DNA of 64,000 nt. Source: Blautia sp. OF03-15BH (GTDB lineage Bacteria; Bacillota; Clostridia; Lachnospirales; Lachnospiraceae). This document shows, one piece after another, positions 1 through 8,617 of the stretch (position 1 is its first letter; every line of letters starts with the position of its first letter). The DNA lies in assembly GCF_003463065.1 (NCBI RefSeq), contig NZ_QSCM01000003.1:1-64000 (forward strand), read 5' to 3'. The notes under the pieces are model-generated. The model saw nothing but the letters and a program-made list of their open reading frames with translations, was not told the origin of the DNA and did no database searches. Made by a program: the position numbers and the translations under genes.

Positions 1-80
1 TTCTTTTGAACTTTCAAGGATATGTCACTGTTCAGTTATCAAGGTTCTTGGTTTGTTGCCGTCTCAGCAGCAACTTTTAT

Positions 81-109
81 ACTATATCAGGTTCTGTTTC
101 TTTTGTCAA
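81..109 (-). promoter_or_regulatory. Proximal rRNA-type promoter (P2)
   Basis: Read leftward, TTGACA (104-109) and TATAGT (81-86) are separated by exactly 17 bp, giving a start near position 74. The transcript would run off the left edge through a leader reading CCTTGATAACTGAACAG, a phrase typical of clostridial rRNA leaders and spacers. I infer that a 16S rRNA gene lies just beyond position 1; no rRNA sequence itself is in the window. Confidence 0.8.
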
Positions 110-197
110 CCACTTTTTTATCTTTTTTGAAGATTTAAAAGTTTGAATTGTTTGAATTGTTTGAGCAGTTCAATCAATTTCATCGGCGACATGGAGT

Positions 198-226
198 ATA
201 ATACACCAATGAGACGGGATTGTCAA
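198..226 (-). promoter_or_regulatory. Distal rRNA-type promoter (P1)
   Basis: A second near-consensus leftward promoter, TTGACA (221-226), 17 bp, TATTAT (198-203), lies about 117 bp upstream of the first. Tandem strong promoters before a short leader are the usual arrangement for rRNA operons in Bacillota. The stretch between the two and up to position 353 holds nothing else I can support; the short ORFs there look like chance. Confidence 0.75.
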
Positions 227-353
227 CTACTTTTTTCAAGTTTTTTCATTTTCCATTGGACGATTGCGCAATCATTGGACAAATCAACACTTACAGGCAA
301 AAAAATACTGCATGAAATTTGTTCCACGCAGCATTTTTCAATCGTTTCTTTCT

Positions 354-548
354 TCAGTTCTCTTCTATTGTCCCTTCCCGTGCTTCTTTCATAAGAAGGC
401 AGGTTTCAAAATGGATACAATGTCTGAAATTACAGTCTGCAAAGGTCAAAACCAAGCCTTCCGTACTTTCTTCATATTCGCAGCAGACGGTATTAGACCT
501 GTTCTGGGCCCGGCAGTAACCGCTGATCATCTTTTCCTGTATTTCCAC
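354..548 (-). CDS. Small cysteine-rich protein of unknown function
   Basis: A 64-residue reading frame begins with GTG at 546-548, eight bases after a GGAGG (557-561), and overlaps the 3' end of the upstream kinase gene by 56 bp in another frame. It carries six cysteines, including a CC pair and a C-x4-C, in GYCRAQNRSNTVCCEYE and ADCNFRHCIHFETC. It is mostly hydrophilic, without membrane segments. A frame opening at 572 (72 residues) is an alternative start with no ribosome site. The cysteine spacing suggests metal or thiol chemistry, but I recognise no family with certainty. Position suggests co-expression with the two-component system. Confidence 0.55.
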   Translation of the reverse strand: MEIQEKMISGYCRAQNRSNTVCCEYEESTEGLVLTFADCNFRHCIHFETCLLMKEAREGTIEEN

Positions 549-2031
549 ATTTTTCGCCTCCATCCAGTTCAAACCAGAATTCTACACCGTTATCATAGTT
601 CTTGACACCACATTTCTGATGGAAAGAATCCATGATAGCTTTTACAATGGAAAGACCGATACCGCTTCCACCGTATTCCCGGGTCCTGGCTTTATCCACT
701 TTATAAAATTTGATCCAGATCTTATCCAGATCCTCTGCCGGAATCGGTTTGCCCGTATTGAAGACAGTCGTGCGGATCACATTCCCCGGCTTCCGGATCA
801 GTTTGACATCGATGACCTTGTCTCCCTCCAGGTGATTGAGGGCATTGCTGATATAGTTTGTCACAACCTCTTCTACCTTGAATTCATCTGCCCAGACATA
901 AACCGGCTCTTCCTCCTCAAACAGGATCTTTGCCTCTTTCTGCTGTGCCAGAATGGAAGCAGACTGTATCACACCTTTCACCAGGCTTACCAGATCAAAC
1001 CGTTCCATCGTCACTACATCATTTCCAAACTCCAGCTGATTCAGCGTCAGAAGTTTTTTCACCATCTGATTCATCTTGGAAGATTCATCCATGATCACTT
1101 CACAGTAAAACTCCCTGCTTTCCGGATCATCGTTGATACACTCCTTTAGCCCTTCTGCATAGCCCTGGATCAAAGCGATAGGGGTTTTTAATTCGTGCGA
1201 GACGTTTGAAAGAAATTCTTTTCTCATTTCATCGATCTGTTCTTTCTTCCGGATATCGCTCTGAAGCTCATTATTAGCCGTTTTCAGCTCAGAGATCGTT
1301 TCCTGAAGCTTATCGGACATCTGATTGAAGTGATCCCCCAGCTGGGCGATCTCATCACTTCCGCCCCTGGTATATTTTGCTTCAAAATCCAGTTCTGCCA
1401 TCCTTTTGGAAAGCTCTGTCAGCTCCTGAATGGGTTTGGTGATCTGTTTGGACAGCCATACGGCAAGAATAACACCAAAGAGTATGCCTGCCAAAGCAAA
1501 ATAGCTGAAAAACTCATTGGAGATTTTCACACTGTCCCAGATGCTGTCCAATGCCAGACGCATGATAAAGTTATAGCCATTGTCCAGACCGCCCCAGATC
1601 TCCAGATAATACTGTTCATTAAAAGGATCCCTGATCTTTTGTACTGTATAATGATCCGTATGGATCAGCACATCCTTTTCAAAAGAGCTCACACCATAAT
1701 TATAGGCAAACAACCGTCCTGCCAGCAGAGATTTGTCCTGGTCAGAGCTCACACACCAGAGCTCCGGGTTCATCTCTTCGTCACTGATGACCAGTCGGAT
1801 ATTATAGCGATTACAGAGAAGTTCCAGATTTCTCTGGAAATCATCCTCCTGATAGGAATTGGGAAGATCATAGGCATTGATCAGAGAATAGACCTTGATC
1901 AGGGCCCGTTCCTTCTGCACCATATAGTATTTTTCCAGAAAAACATTGTTCACAAGAAAACTGGTGCCCAGAACAAATAGCAGCAGAGCAACGATCGCCA
2001 CTGCGATCCTGTTTCGTATGGAATGTTTCAT
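493..2031 (-). CDS. HAMP-domain sensor histidine kinase
   Basis: The product has 512 residues. It has a membrane segment at about 8-28, an extracytoplasmic sensor region of roughly 140 residues, a second membrane segment near 173-193, a HAMP linker (195-250), a dimerisation/phosphoacceptor domain with His279 in SNVSHELKTP, and an ATPase domain with an N box near Asn396 and the glycine box GGSGIGLSIV. It would autophosphorylate and pass phosphate to the regulator encoded directly upstream, whose TAA stop abuts this ATG (TAAATG). The last 22 residues are not typical of the family and overlap the next small gene. The stimulus is not apparent. Confidence 0.93.
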   Translation of the reverse strand: MKHSIRNRIAVAIVALLLFVLGTSFLVNNVFLEKYYMVQKERALIKVYSLINAYDLPNSYQEDDFQRNLELLCNRYNIRLVISDEEMNPELWCVSSDQDKSLLAGRLFAYNYGVSSFEKDVLIHTDHYTVQKIRDPFNEQYYLEIWGGLDNGYNFIMRLALDSIWDSVKISNEFFSYFALAGILFGVILAVWLSKQITKPIQELTELSKRMAELDFEAKYTRGGSDEIAQLGDHFNQMSDKLQETISELKTANNELQSDIRKKEQIDEMRKEFLSNVSHELKTPIALIQGYAEGLKECINDDPESREFYCEVIMDESSKMNQMVKKLLTLNQLEFGNDVVTMERFDLVSLVKGVIQSASILAQQKEAKILFEEEEPVYVWADEFKVEEVVTNYISNALNHLEGDKVIDVKLIRKPGNVIRTTVFNTGKPIPAEDLDKIWIKFYKVDKARTREYGGSGIGLSIVKAIMDSFHQKCGVKNYDNGVEFWFELDGGEKCGNTGKDDQRLLPGPEQV

Positions 2032-2712
2032 TTATCCTTCCACCTCGAATTTATATCCCATTCCCCAGATTGTCCGGATATAATCCCCTGCTTTTCCAAG
2101 TTTGCTCCGAAGCTTCTTTACATGGGTATCAATGGTTCTGGCATCCCCGAAATAATCATAGTTCCAGACATTATTCAGGATCTTTTCCCGGGAAAGAGCC
2201 AGTCCCTGATTTTCCATAAAATAAGAAAGAAGTTCAAATTCCTTGAAGCTCAGTTCCACCTCCTGGCCATCCACTTTTACCTGATGAGCTGCCTTGTCAA
2301 GAGAAAGGATCCCGGCAGTGATCACACTGTCAGAAGAAATAGCATTTGTTCTTCGAAGGATCGCCTCCACACGGGCCACCAGGATCTTGGGACTGAAGGG
2401 TTTTGAAATATACTCATCCACTCCCAGTTCAAAGCCAAGGAGTTCATCCTGTTCATCTCCTCTGGCTGTCAGCATGATGATAGGCACCTTGGAATGTTTC
2501 CGGATCTCGCGACAGACCTGCCAGCCGTCCATCTTTGGCATCATGACATCCAGAATGATCAGCGCAATGTCTTTTTCTTCAAAGAAAAGATCCACTGCCT
2601 GTTCTCCATCTCCGGCCTCAAGTACCTCAAAATCCTGACGGACCAGAAAATCCCGCACCAGTTTGCGCATTCTGCTTTCGTCATCGACTACCATTACTTT
2701 CAGTTTTTCCAT
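2032..2712 (-). CDS. OmpR/PhoB-family response regulator
   Basis: The 226-residue protein has a receiver domain (about 5-115) with acidic pocket DDE at 10-12, phosphoacceptor Asp55 in LIILDVMMPK and the conserved Lys in SKPF. A C-terminal winged-helix DNA-binding domain ends with RTIWGMGYKFE. It is the first gene of a two-gene unit with the kinase that follows without a gap, so it is the likely partner. It should bind direct-repeat operators, possibly including its own promoter, but no clear target is visible in the 245 bp upstream. Confidence 0.95.
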   Translation of the reverse strand: MEKLKVMVVDDESRMRKLVRDFLVRQDFEVLEAGDGEQAVDLFFEEKDIALIILDVMMPKMDGWQVCREIRKHSKVPIIMLTARGDEQDELLGFELGVDEYISKPFSPKILVARVEAILRRTNAISSDSVITAGILSLDKAAHQVKVDGQEVELSFKEFELLSYFMENQGLALSREKILNNVWNYDYFGDARTIDTHVKKLRSKLGKAGDYIRTIWGMGYKFEVEG

Positions 2713-2879
2713 AAATCTTCACCTCAGGTCTTTTTTATCTTTCCACTGCTGCAGCCAATACTTCCGCAGCTTTTTACTTTTTCTTATCTTAACACAGCTT
2801 TATGTAGGTTCTGTGAAAACAGACACTTGCCACTAAACTTTTTTTGCCGTTATCCTCATTCTAGCAGTTTGTAAAAAAA

Positions 2880-2908
2880 TTGACAAGTACCGGAAAATGA
2901 TCTATGCT
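2880..2908 (+). promoter_or_regulatory. Sigma-A promoter of mnmM
   Basis: TTGACA (2880-2885), 17 bp and TATGCT (2903-2908) give a start near 2915, about 43 bases before the mnmM ATG. This is the only strong + strand promoter between the divergent genes. Confidence 0.65.
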
Positions 2909-2957
2909 TTTTCTGATCGGAGCACAAGCCTGATGAAACACAGAAAGGAACTTTTTT

Positions 2958-3539
2958 ATGACTTCATATCAAATCACCGAATGGTGTCATCGGATGATCC
3001 GGGACTTTGTTTCTCCCGGTGATCTCTGCATGGATGCCACTATGGGAAACGGTCACGATACCGCATTTCTCTCTTCCCTGGCAGGAACCGAAGGCCAGGT
3101 CCTCGCTTTTGACATTCAGGAAATCGCTCTTTCAAATACCCGGAAAAGACTGAGAAATGAAAACTGCCCGGACAATACTACGCTTTTTCTTGAAAGTCAC
3201 ACAGAAATCGGAAAACATGCCCTCCCAGGCAGCGTTTCCTGCATCACTTTTAATTTTGGCTATCTTCCGGGAGGTGACCACGCAAAGGCCACACATCCTG
3301 AGACAAGCCTTGCCGCCGTAAAAGCGGCTCTTCCGCTTCTGAAAGCCGGTGGCCTTTTAAGCCTTTGCATTTACAGCGGTCAGGATACGGGCTTTGAAGA
3401 AAGAGATGTACTCCTGCAATTTTTACAGACTCTGGATCCAAAGAGCTATCTGGTGTTGAAAACAGATTATTTTAACCGACCCAACCATCCGCCGATTCCT
3501 GTTTTTGTCATCCGTCAGGAAGCAACATCCTCTTTATAG
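2958..3539 (+). CDS. mnmM: tRNA mnm5U-type methyltransferase (YtqB/MnmM family)
   Basis: This 193-residue Rossmann-fold methyltransferase has the SAM-binding motif CMDATMGNGHDTAFLSS at about 24-40 and the family-typical stretch FNFGYLPGGDHAKATHPETS. These match the YtqB group once annotated as a putative rRNA methylase and shown in Bacillus subtilis to install the last methyl group of mnm5(s2)U34 in tRNA. It stands alone on the + strand with its own promoter, a GAAAGGAAC ribosome site and a terminator. The methylase class is clear; the exact substrate is inferred from the family. Confidence 0.85.
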   Translation: MTSYQITEWCHRMIRDFVSPGDLCMDATMGNGHDTAFLSSLAGTEGQVLAFDIQEIALSNTRKRLRNENCPDNTTLFLESHTEIGKHALPGSVSCITFNFGYLPGGDHAKATHPETSLAAVKAALPLLKAGGLLSLCIYSGQDTGFEERDVLLQFLQTLDPKSYLVLKTDYFNRPNHPPIPVFVIRQEATSSL

Positions 3540-3554
3540 GCACAAAATCAACAA

Positions 3555-3576
3555 GAGCCGCCCAAAAAGGCGGCTC
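3555..3576. terminator. Bidirectional terminator between mnmM and pnp
   Basis: An 8-bp perfect stem, GAGCCGCC/GGCGGCTC, is followed by TCATTTTTA on the + strand. It lies between the converging ends of mnmM (3539) and pnp (3590) and probably serves both. Confidence 0.8.
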
Positions 3577-3589
3577 TCATTTTTATCTA

Positions 3590-5680
3590 TCAGTCTTCTT
3601 TTACATCTTTCATACTGAAGCTCATTCTGCCCATCTTGTCTTTTCCAAGGCATACAACCTTCACGACATCACCGAGAGTCAGCACATCCTCTACACGGTT
3701 GATACGCTCTTTGGCAATCTTGGAGATGTGGACCATACCCTCTTTACCCGGAGCAAACTCAACGAATGCACCAAATTCCTTGATGCTGACAACTTTACCG
3801 GTCAGAAGCTGACCTGCCTCAAAATCGGTTACGATGATCTTGATCAGGTCGATGGCTTTCTGGATCATTGCCATATCCGTTCCGCATACAGAAACTGCAC
3901 CGTCATCGGTGATATCAATCTTCACGCCGGTCTCATCGATGATCGCATTGATGGTCTTACCCTTCTGACCTACCACATCACCGATCTTATCCGGATTGAT
4001 GCGGATCTGAACGATCTTCGGTGCATACTCGCCTACTTCTTTTCTCGGCTCTGCGATCGCTTTTGCCATAACCTCATCCATGATGTAGATTCTTGCCTCA
4101 CGGGTTCTTGCAATGGCCTCCTCAATGATCGGACGGGTCAGACCGTGGATCTTGATATCCATCTGGATAGCAGTGATACCTTCATGAGTACCAGCCACCT
4201 TAAAGTCCATATCGCCAAAGAAGTCCTCCAGACCCTGGATATCCGTCAGTACAATGTAATCATCATCGGTGTCACCGGTCACCAGTCCACAGGAGATACC
4301 TGCTACTGCAGATTTGATCGGTACACCAGCTGCCATCAGGGACATACTGGAAGCACAAATACTTGCCTGAGAGGTAGAACCGTTAGATTCAAAAGTCTCA
4401 GATACGGTACGGATGGCATACGGGAACTCAGCCTCGCTTGGAAGTACCGGAACCAACGCACGCTCTGCCAGAGCTCCGTGACCGATCTCACGACGTCCCG
4501 GTCCACGGCTCGGTTTTGTCTCACCAACAGAATAGCTGGGGAAGTTATAGTGATGCATATATCTCTTAGTCACTTCTGTCTCATCCAGACCATCCAGACG
4601 CTGTGCCTCAGAAAGCGGTGCCAGGGTGCAGACGTTGCAGATCTGTGTCTGTCCACGGGTAAACATGGCAGAACCATGCACTCTCGGAATAATATCAACC
4701 TCTGCTGCCAGCGGCCGGATCTCTGTGATTGCACGGCCATCCGGACGTTTGTGATCTTTGAGAATCATCTTGCGGACGGTCTTTTTCTGATACTGATAAA
4801 TAGCCTCTCCAAGGATTGCCAGCCAGTCCTCATTGTCAGCAAACTCTGCTTCCAGTTTTTCAGTGATCTGACGGATATTTTCTTCTCTTGTCTGTTTGTC
4901 ATCGGTAAATACGGCAACTTCCATCTCTTCCGGAGTAACAATCTTCTTGATTGCCTCAAAGAGTTCCTCAGGAACCGCACAGCTCTCATAGGAGTGCTTT
5001 TCTTTTCCGCACTCTGCTACGATGGTATCAATGAATTTAATGATCTCCTGGTTTACTTCATGTGCTTTGAAGATTGCCTCAATCATTTTAGCTTCCGGGA
5101 TCTCTTTTGCTCCGGCCTCGATCATGATAACCTTTTCACGGGTGGAAGCAACGGTCAGCTGCAGGTCGGAAACATCCTTCTGAGCCAGGGTCGGGTTTAC
5201 AATGAGCTCGCCATCGATCATACCGATCTGAGTCGCTGCACAGGGGCCGTCAAAAGGAATGTCAGAAATGCAAGTGGCAATAGAGGAACCCAGCATAGCA
5301 ACCACTTCCGGATTGCACTCGGGATCTACAGCCATAACCAGGTTGTTCAAAGTTACGTCATTGCGGTAATCCTTCGGAAACAGCGGACGCATGGGACGGT
5401 CGATGACACGGGATGTCAGGATCGCATGCTCGCTTGCTTTTCCCTCTCTCTTGTTAAAGCCGCCCGGGATCTTTCCTACAGCGTACATTTTCTCTTCATA
5501 TTCCACACTTAAAGGGAAGAAATCAATGCCCTCACGGGGTTTGTCGGATGCGGTTGCGGTGCTGAGGATGGTGGTGTCACCATAGTGCATGAAAGCTGCA
5601 CCGTTTGCCTGTTTTGCAACTCTGCCGATGTCAACGCTCAGCGTTCTTCCGGCAAGTTCCATGGAAAACGTCTTATACAT
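3590..5680 (-). CDS. pnp: Polynucleotide phosphorylase
   Basis: The 696-residue enzyme degrades RNA 3' to 5' by phosphorolysis. The layout is complete: two RNase PH-like domains joined by an all-helical linker, a KH domain (IGDVVGQKGKTINAI) and a C-terminal S1 domain (GKVVSIKEFGAFVEFAPG). The second core carries the FFGDMDFKVAGT stretch typical of the catalytic region. It follows rpsO, a pairing widely conserved in bacteria, with a terminator between them, so pnp may be partly read from the rpsO promoter. Length is normal for Bacillota. Confidence 0.98.
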   Translation of the reverse strand: MYKTFSMELAGRTLSVDIGRVAKQANGAAFMHYGDTTILSTATASDKPREGIDFFPLSVEYEEKMYAVGKIPGGFNKREGKASEHAILTSRVIDRPMRPLFPKDYRNDVTLNNLVMAVDPECNPEVVAMLGSSIATCISDIPFDGPCAATQIGMIDGELIVNPTLAQKDVSDLQLTVASTREKVIMIEAGAKEIPEAKMIEAIFKAHEVNQEIIKFIDTIVAECGKEKHSYESCAVPEELFEAIKKIVTPEEMEVAVFTDDKQTREENIRQITEKLEAEFADNEDWLAILGEAIYQYQKKTVRKMILKDHKRPDGRAITEIRPLAAEVDIIPRVHGSAMFTRGQTQICNVCTLAPLSEAQRLDGLDETEVTKRYMHHYNFPSYSVGETKPSRGPGRREIGHGALAERALVPVLPSEAEFPYAIRTVSETFESNGSTSQASICASSMSLMAAGVPIKSAVAGISCGLVTGDTDDDYIVLTDIQGLEDFFGDMDFKVAGTHEGITAIQMDIKIHGLTRPIIEEAIARTREARIYIMDEVMAKAIAEPRKEVGEYAPKIVQIRINPDKIGDVVGQKGKTINAIIDETGVKIDITDDGAVSVCGTDMAMIQKAIDLIKIIVTDFEAGQLLTGKVVSIKEFGAFVEFAPGKEGMVHISKIAKERINRVEDVLTLGDVVKVVCLGKDKMGRMSFSMKDVKED

Positions 5681-5803
5681 ATGTTTTTCTCCTTTTCCGG
5701 CAGCCTTCCATCCGAAACAACTGAAAAAAAGACTTTTCGGGAAAATCTGCTTTTCAGTGGTCTCGGCGGCTCCTGCTGCCTCATTTGTTTTCTTAACGCA
5801 AAG

Positions 5804-5832
5804 TGGGGACGGAAGACCCGTCCCCGTTTTTG
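5804..5832 (-). terminator. Terminator after rpsO
   Basis: Leftward the RNA would fold as GGGGACGG-GTCTT-CCGTCCCC, then ACTTTGCG. It lies in the 159-bp gap between rpsO and pnp. The U-run is short, so partial read-through into pnp is likely. Confidence 0.6.
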
Positions 5833-5839
5833 TTTCTGA

Positions 5840-6106
5840 TTATTTTCTGATACCAAGTTTTGCAATCAGAGCACGATAGCCTTCCAGATCTGACTTTTTC
5901 AGATATGCAAGGAGTCCACGTCTCTGACCAACCATTTTCAGAAGACCTCTTCTGGAATGATGATCCTTCGGGTTCTCCTGCAGATGAGCGGTAAGCTCCT
6001 GGATACGAGCGGTCAGGATAGCGATCTGAACCTCCGGTGAACCGGTATCGCCAGCTTTTCTTGCATACTCGTTGATGATTGCTGTTTTCTTCTCTTTGGA
6101 AATCAT
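5840..6106 (-). CDS. rpsO: 30S ribosomal protein S15
   Basis: At 88 residues this is standard S15, starting MISKEKKTAIINEYARK and containing the rRNA-binding LTAHLQENPKDHHSRRGLLKMVGQRR segment in pieces recognisable along the chain. I chose the ATG at 6104-6106 because AGGAGG (6115-6120) lies eight bases upstream and the length fits the family. A 17-residue extension is possible on paper but is not S15-like. It binds 16S rRNA early in 30S assembly. A strong promoter and a structured leader precede it. Confidence 0.98.
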   Translation of the reverse strand: MISKEKKTAIINEYARKAGDTGSPEVQIAILTARIQELTAHLQENPKDHHSRRGLLKMVGQRRGLLAYLKKSDLEGYRALIAKLGIRK

Positions 6107-6207
6107 AGTTAAATCCTCCTGAAATAATAAAATAAATAATAGATAACCGCCTGTCACTTAAGACGGGGTCGGAGTGTCCGCAACCTTAGTGACGGCTAAA
6201 CTCATAC
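6107..6207 (-). promoter_or_regulatory. Structured rpsO leader, possible S15 autoregulatory site
   Basis: The ~100-nt leader contains GTCACTAAG pairing with CTTAAGTGAC around an internal GC-rich arm, suggesting a multi-helix fold. S15 represses its own mRNA through leader structures in several phyla. That this leader does the same is inference from position and pairing; I did not match a known motif. Confidence 0.4.
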
Positions 6208-6213
6208 TGCATC

Positions 6214-6242
6214 AGTATAACAGAAGTTTTTCTTTCCGTCAA
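6214..6242 (-). promoter_or_regulatory. Sigma-A promoter of rpsO
   Basis: Leftward TTGACG (6237-6242), 17 bp and TATACT (6214-6219). Transcription would start near 6207, giving a leader of about 100 nt before rpsO. Confidence 0.75.
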
Positions 6243-6269
6243 CTCATTTTCCTGATATTTTGCGAAGTC

Positions 6270-6719
6270 TCAGCCAAGGATCCGCAGTCCGAAAAGAAGG
6301 TAACAACTGCCACCTGCCAGCAGAAAAAAAAGCCCCGCCATATAAAGAAGATATTCCATGCGTTCTTCCCTTCCCGGATGATTCAAAGTGAAGCGTTCCG
6401 GCTTTTGTACATCATAGCGAATCGGGACCTTTTCTCCCACACGGAAAGCAGGCGGATTGCTGCCCTTCCGGTAACGCTCCCGGATCAGACGGCCGCTGGA
6501 GGCATAAAAGCTCATGACCGGATAATAATAGTCATGAACACCTGCCTCTTTTCCCGCCTTGTCCGGTTTTCCCGGGGACAGTTCCACCACAGTCGCCACC
6601 GCCCTGCCTTTGTAAGGATCCTTGGCCCTGCGGATCTCACGGAAAATAACTCCCGCTATGGTAAGGAGAATCCCCAGTACAAAGAAGACCTCGCTGGCAT
6701 TTTCCAGCATCCTGCTCAT
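6270..6719 (-). CDS. DUF3592-like membrane protein
   Basis: The 149-residue protein has a membrane segment near the N terminus (about 10-28), a soluble middle that starts with a beta-strand-like VATVVELSPG and includes YYYPVMSFYASSGR and VGEKVPIRYDVQKPERF, and a second membrane segment near 124-143. This two-helix layout with an intervening 'Y-P-V-x-F' fold resembles DUF3592 proteins, whose function is unknown. Its start overlaps the ribF stop by four bases, so it is translationally coupled to ribF. Role not assigned. Confidence 0.75.
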   Translation of the reverse strand: MSRMLENASEVFFVLGILLTIAGVIFREIRRAKDPYKGRAVATVVELSPGKPDKAGKEAGVHDYYYPVMSFYASSGRLIRERYRKGSNPPAFRVGEKVPIRYDVQKPERFTLNHPGREERMEYLLYMAGLFFLLAGGSCYLLFGLRILG

Positions 6720-7609
6720 CGAAGAAACTCCTTTCCATAGGCGATGTCTCTTTCCAGCTGCTCCCGGAGTGCATCCAGAGACTCAAACTTTTTCTCCGGA
6801 CGGGTAAAATGAAGAAGCTCCACGCGAAGATCCGCTCCATAAAGATCCTCATCCACATCATAAAGATAAGTCTCCACTCCCCGGAACTTTTCTCCCACCG
6901 TAGGTTTGTAACCGATATTTGTCATACCGCCCAAGATCCTTCCATCCTCCAGATACGTTCTGGACACGTAAACACCATTAGGAGGCAAAAGTTTCCTGGT
7001 CGTTGGAATCAGATTAATTGTCGGAAAAAGCAGTCTGCCTCCCATATGTCTTCCATGGAGCACTTCTCCGGAGACAAAATACGGATAACCGAGAAGTTCT
7101 TCCGCCAACTCCATTTCTCCTTTTTCCAGGGCTTCCCGGATATAGGTACTGCTGATCTCTCTTCCCTTATAAGCTTCCTTCTTTATAATCTCCGCCTGAT
7201 AGCCATAAATCTTCTGCAGCTCCAGTAAAAGAGAAGCATCTCCTTTTCTCTCATAACCAAAGTGGAAGTCCTCTCCTACGATAACCTTCCGGGCATGAAG
7301 CTTTTCTGCCACGATCCCCCGGATAAATTCTTCCGGCTCCATATGCGCCACCTCCGGAACAAAAGGGCATTCCACCAGATAGTCGACTTTCTGCTTTTCC
7401 AGCATAGCACGCCGTTCTTCCCGGGTCAGGAGCATGCCTTTCCGGTTAAAATCCAGCGTAAAAACCACACTTTTCAAGCCCTGTCTGGAAAATTCCCGGG
7501 TACGGCGGATCAGCTTCTGATGTCCCCGGTGAAGCCCGTCAAATTTTCCAAGGGTGACAGCTGTCTCATCATTGATATAAAGCCCTTCAAGGCCCTGTAT
7601 GTATTCCAT
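6716..7609 (-). CDS. ribF: Bifunctional riboflavin kinase/FAD synthetase
   Basis: The 297-residue enzyme makes FMN and then FAD from riboflavin and ATP. The N-terminal adenylyltransferase domain shows the nucleotidyl-transferase motif GKFDGLHRGHQKLI (HxGH type) and ISSTYIREAL. The C-terminal flavokinase domain shows GGRLLFPTINL and the conserved PNGVYVSR. The start at 7607-7609 is preceded by GGAGG at about seven bases; an in-frame ATG 12 codons earlier lacks a ribosome site. It follows truB across a short hairpin, as in many Bacillota. Confidence 0.96.
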   Translation of the reverse strand: MEYIQGLEGLYINDETAVTLGKFDGLHRGHQKLIRRTREFSRQGLKSVVFTLDFNRKGMLLTREERRAMLEKQKVDYLVECPFVPEVAHMEPEEFIRGIVAEKLHARKVIVGEDFHFGYERKGDASLLLELQKIYGYQAEIIKKEAYKGREISSTYIREALEKGEMELAEELLGYPYFVSGEVLHGRHMGGRLLFPTINLIPTTRKLLPPNGVYVSRTYLEDGRILGGMTNIGYKPTVGEKFRGVETYLYDVDEDLYGADLRVELLHFTRPEKKFESLDALREQLERDIAYGKEFLR

Positions 7610-7646
7610 CTGTTTCCTCCTGTCCTTCTCTGTACGGATATACAAA

Positions 7647-7671
7647 AGTCCACGGAATGTTTCCGTGGACT
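7647..7671 (-). terminator. Hairpin between truB and ribF
   Basis: An 11-bp perfect inverted repeat, AGTCCACGGAA/TTCCGTGGACT with a 3-nt loop, ends in TTTTGT on the leftward transcript. It sits in the truB-ribF gap and looks like a leaky intrinsic terminator that would lower ribF expression relative to truB. Confidence 0.55.
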
Positions 7672-7680
7672 CCCGGATAT

Positions 7681-8601
7681 TCAGCCATTCTCCCGGTCAT
7701 AAAACATTTTTTCCAGACGGTACTGTTTTTCAGACTCTTCGTAGCGATAGAGTGCATAAAACCTTCCATCTGCATCATATACCCGGAGCCTTTCGCCATC
7801 GGGCACCGGCTGCTCCGTCTGTACAGAAGCCGCTCTGAGCGTGTTTCCATTGACCAGAGCTTTTATTCCTTCCTCCAAAACCACAGCCTTCGGTGCGGCA
7901 GCAAACATCCCGTCGATCGGAAGGATTTTTTCCATAAGACCTTCCAGACCTTTTTCTGTTTTAAGTGCTTCCACCTCGCCCAGCTTGATGGCTTCCTCCA
8001 GACAGAAGCGGTCTACACGGGTCCGAAGAAGACTTTCCATACAGCCGCCGCAGCCCAGTTTTTCACCAATATCCTGACAAAGCGTCCGGATATAGGTTCC
8101 CTTGGAACAGGTCACTTCCATAGTCACCCGTGGAAGTTCCACCTGCTCCACACGGATCTCCCGTATGGTCACTCTTCTGGGCTTGCGTTCCACTTCTTTT
8201 CCGGCCCGGGCCAGATCACAGAGTTTCTGTCCGTTGACCTTCAGTGCGGAATACATCGGAGGAATCTGATCATACGCTCCCACAAAAGACATCACTGCCC
8301 CCCGGACAGTTTCTTCATCTGCCGTTACAGGCTGTTCAGAAAGAACCGTACCGGAAACATCCTGTGTATCCGTATTCTTTCCTAAAAGCAGCACCGCCCG
8401 ATAGGTCTTCTCTTTGTCTGTCAGAAGATCGCAGAGCTTTGTTGCTTTCCCCAGGCAGACAGGAAGGACTCCTTCCGCATCCGGATCCAGAGTCCCTGTG
8501 TGACCAATCTTTTTCTGTTTTAAAATCCCACGGAGCTTTCCCACCACATCGTGAGAAGTATAACCCCGTTCTTTATAAATATTGATTACTCCGTGAATCA
8601 C
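7681..8601 (-). CDS. truB: tRNA pseudouridine(55) synthase
   Basis: This 306-residue enzyme makes pseudouridine 55 in the T-loop of most tRNAs. It starts MIHGVINIYKERGYTSHDVV and holds the catalytic aspartate motif GHTGTLDPDAEGVLPVCLG. A C-terminal PUA-like region follows the catalytic core. The gene is in the conserved ribosome/translation operon after nrnA, with 16 bp between stop and start. Length and motif spacing are normal. Confidence 0.97.
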   Translation of the reverse strand: MIHGVINIYKERGYTSHDVVGKLRGILKQKKIGHTGTLDPDAEGVLPVCLGKATKLCDLLTDKEKTYRAVLLLGKNTDTQDVSGTVLSEQPVTADEETVRGAVMSFVGAYDQIPPMYSALKVNGQKLCDLARAGKEVERKPRRVTIREIRVEQVELPRVTMEVTCSKGTYIRTLCQDIGEKLGCGGCMESLLRTRVDRFCLEEAIKLGEVEALKTEKGLEGLMEKILPIDGMFAAAPKAVVLEEGIKALVNGNTLRAASVQTEQPVPDGERLRVYDADGRFYALYRYEESEKQYRLEKMFYDRENG

Positions 8602-8617
8602 AAATTTGCTCCCTGTC

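Noticed and set aside
264..605. 113-codon + strand frame near the left edge
   Set aside because: It runs opposite the kinase end and the small cysteine-rich gene, with no ribosome site.
3728..5512. 594-codon + strand open frame opposite pnp
   Set aside because: Antisense shadow of a highly conserved gene; no domain and no start signal.
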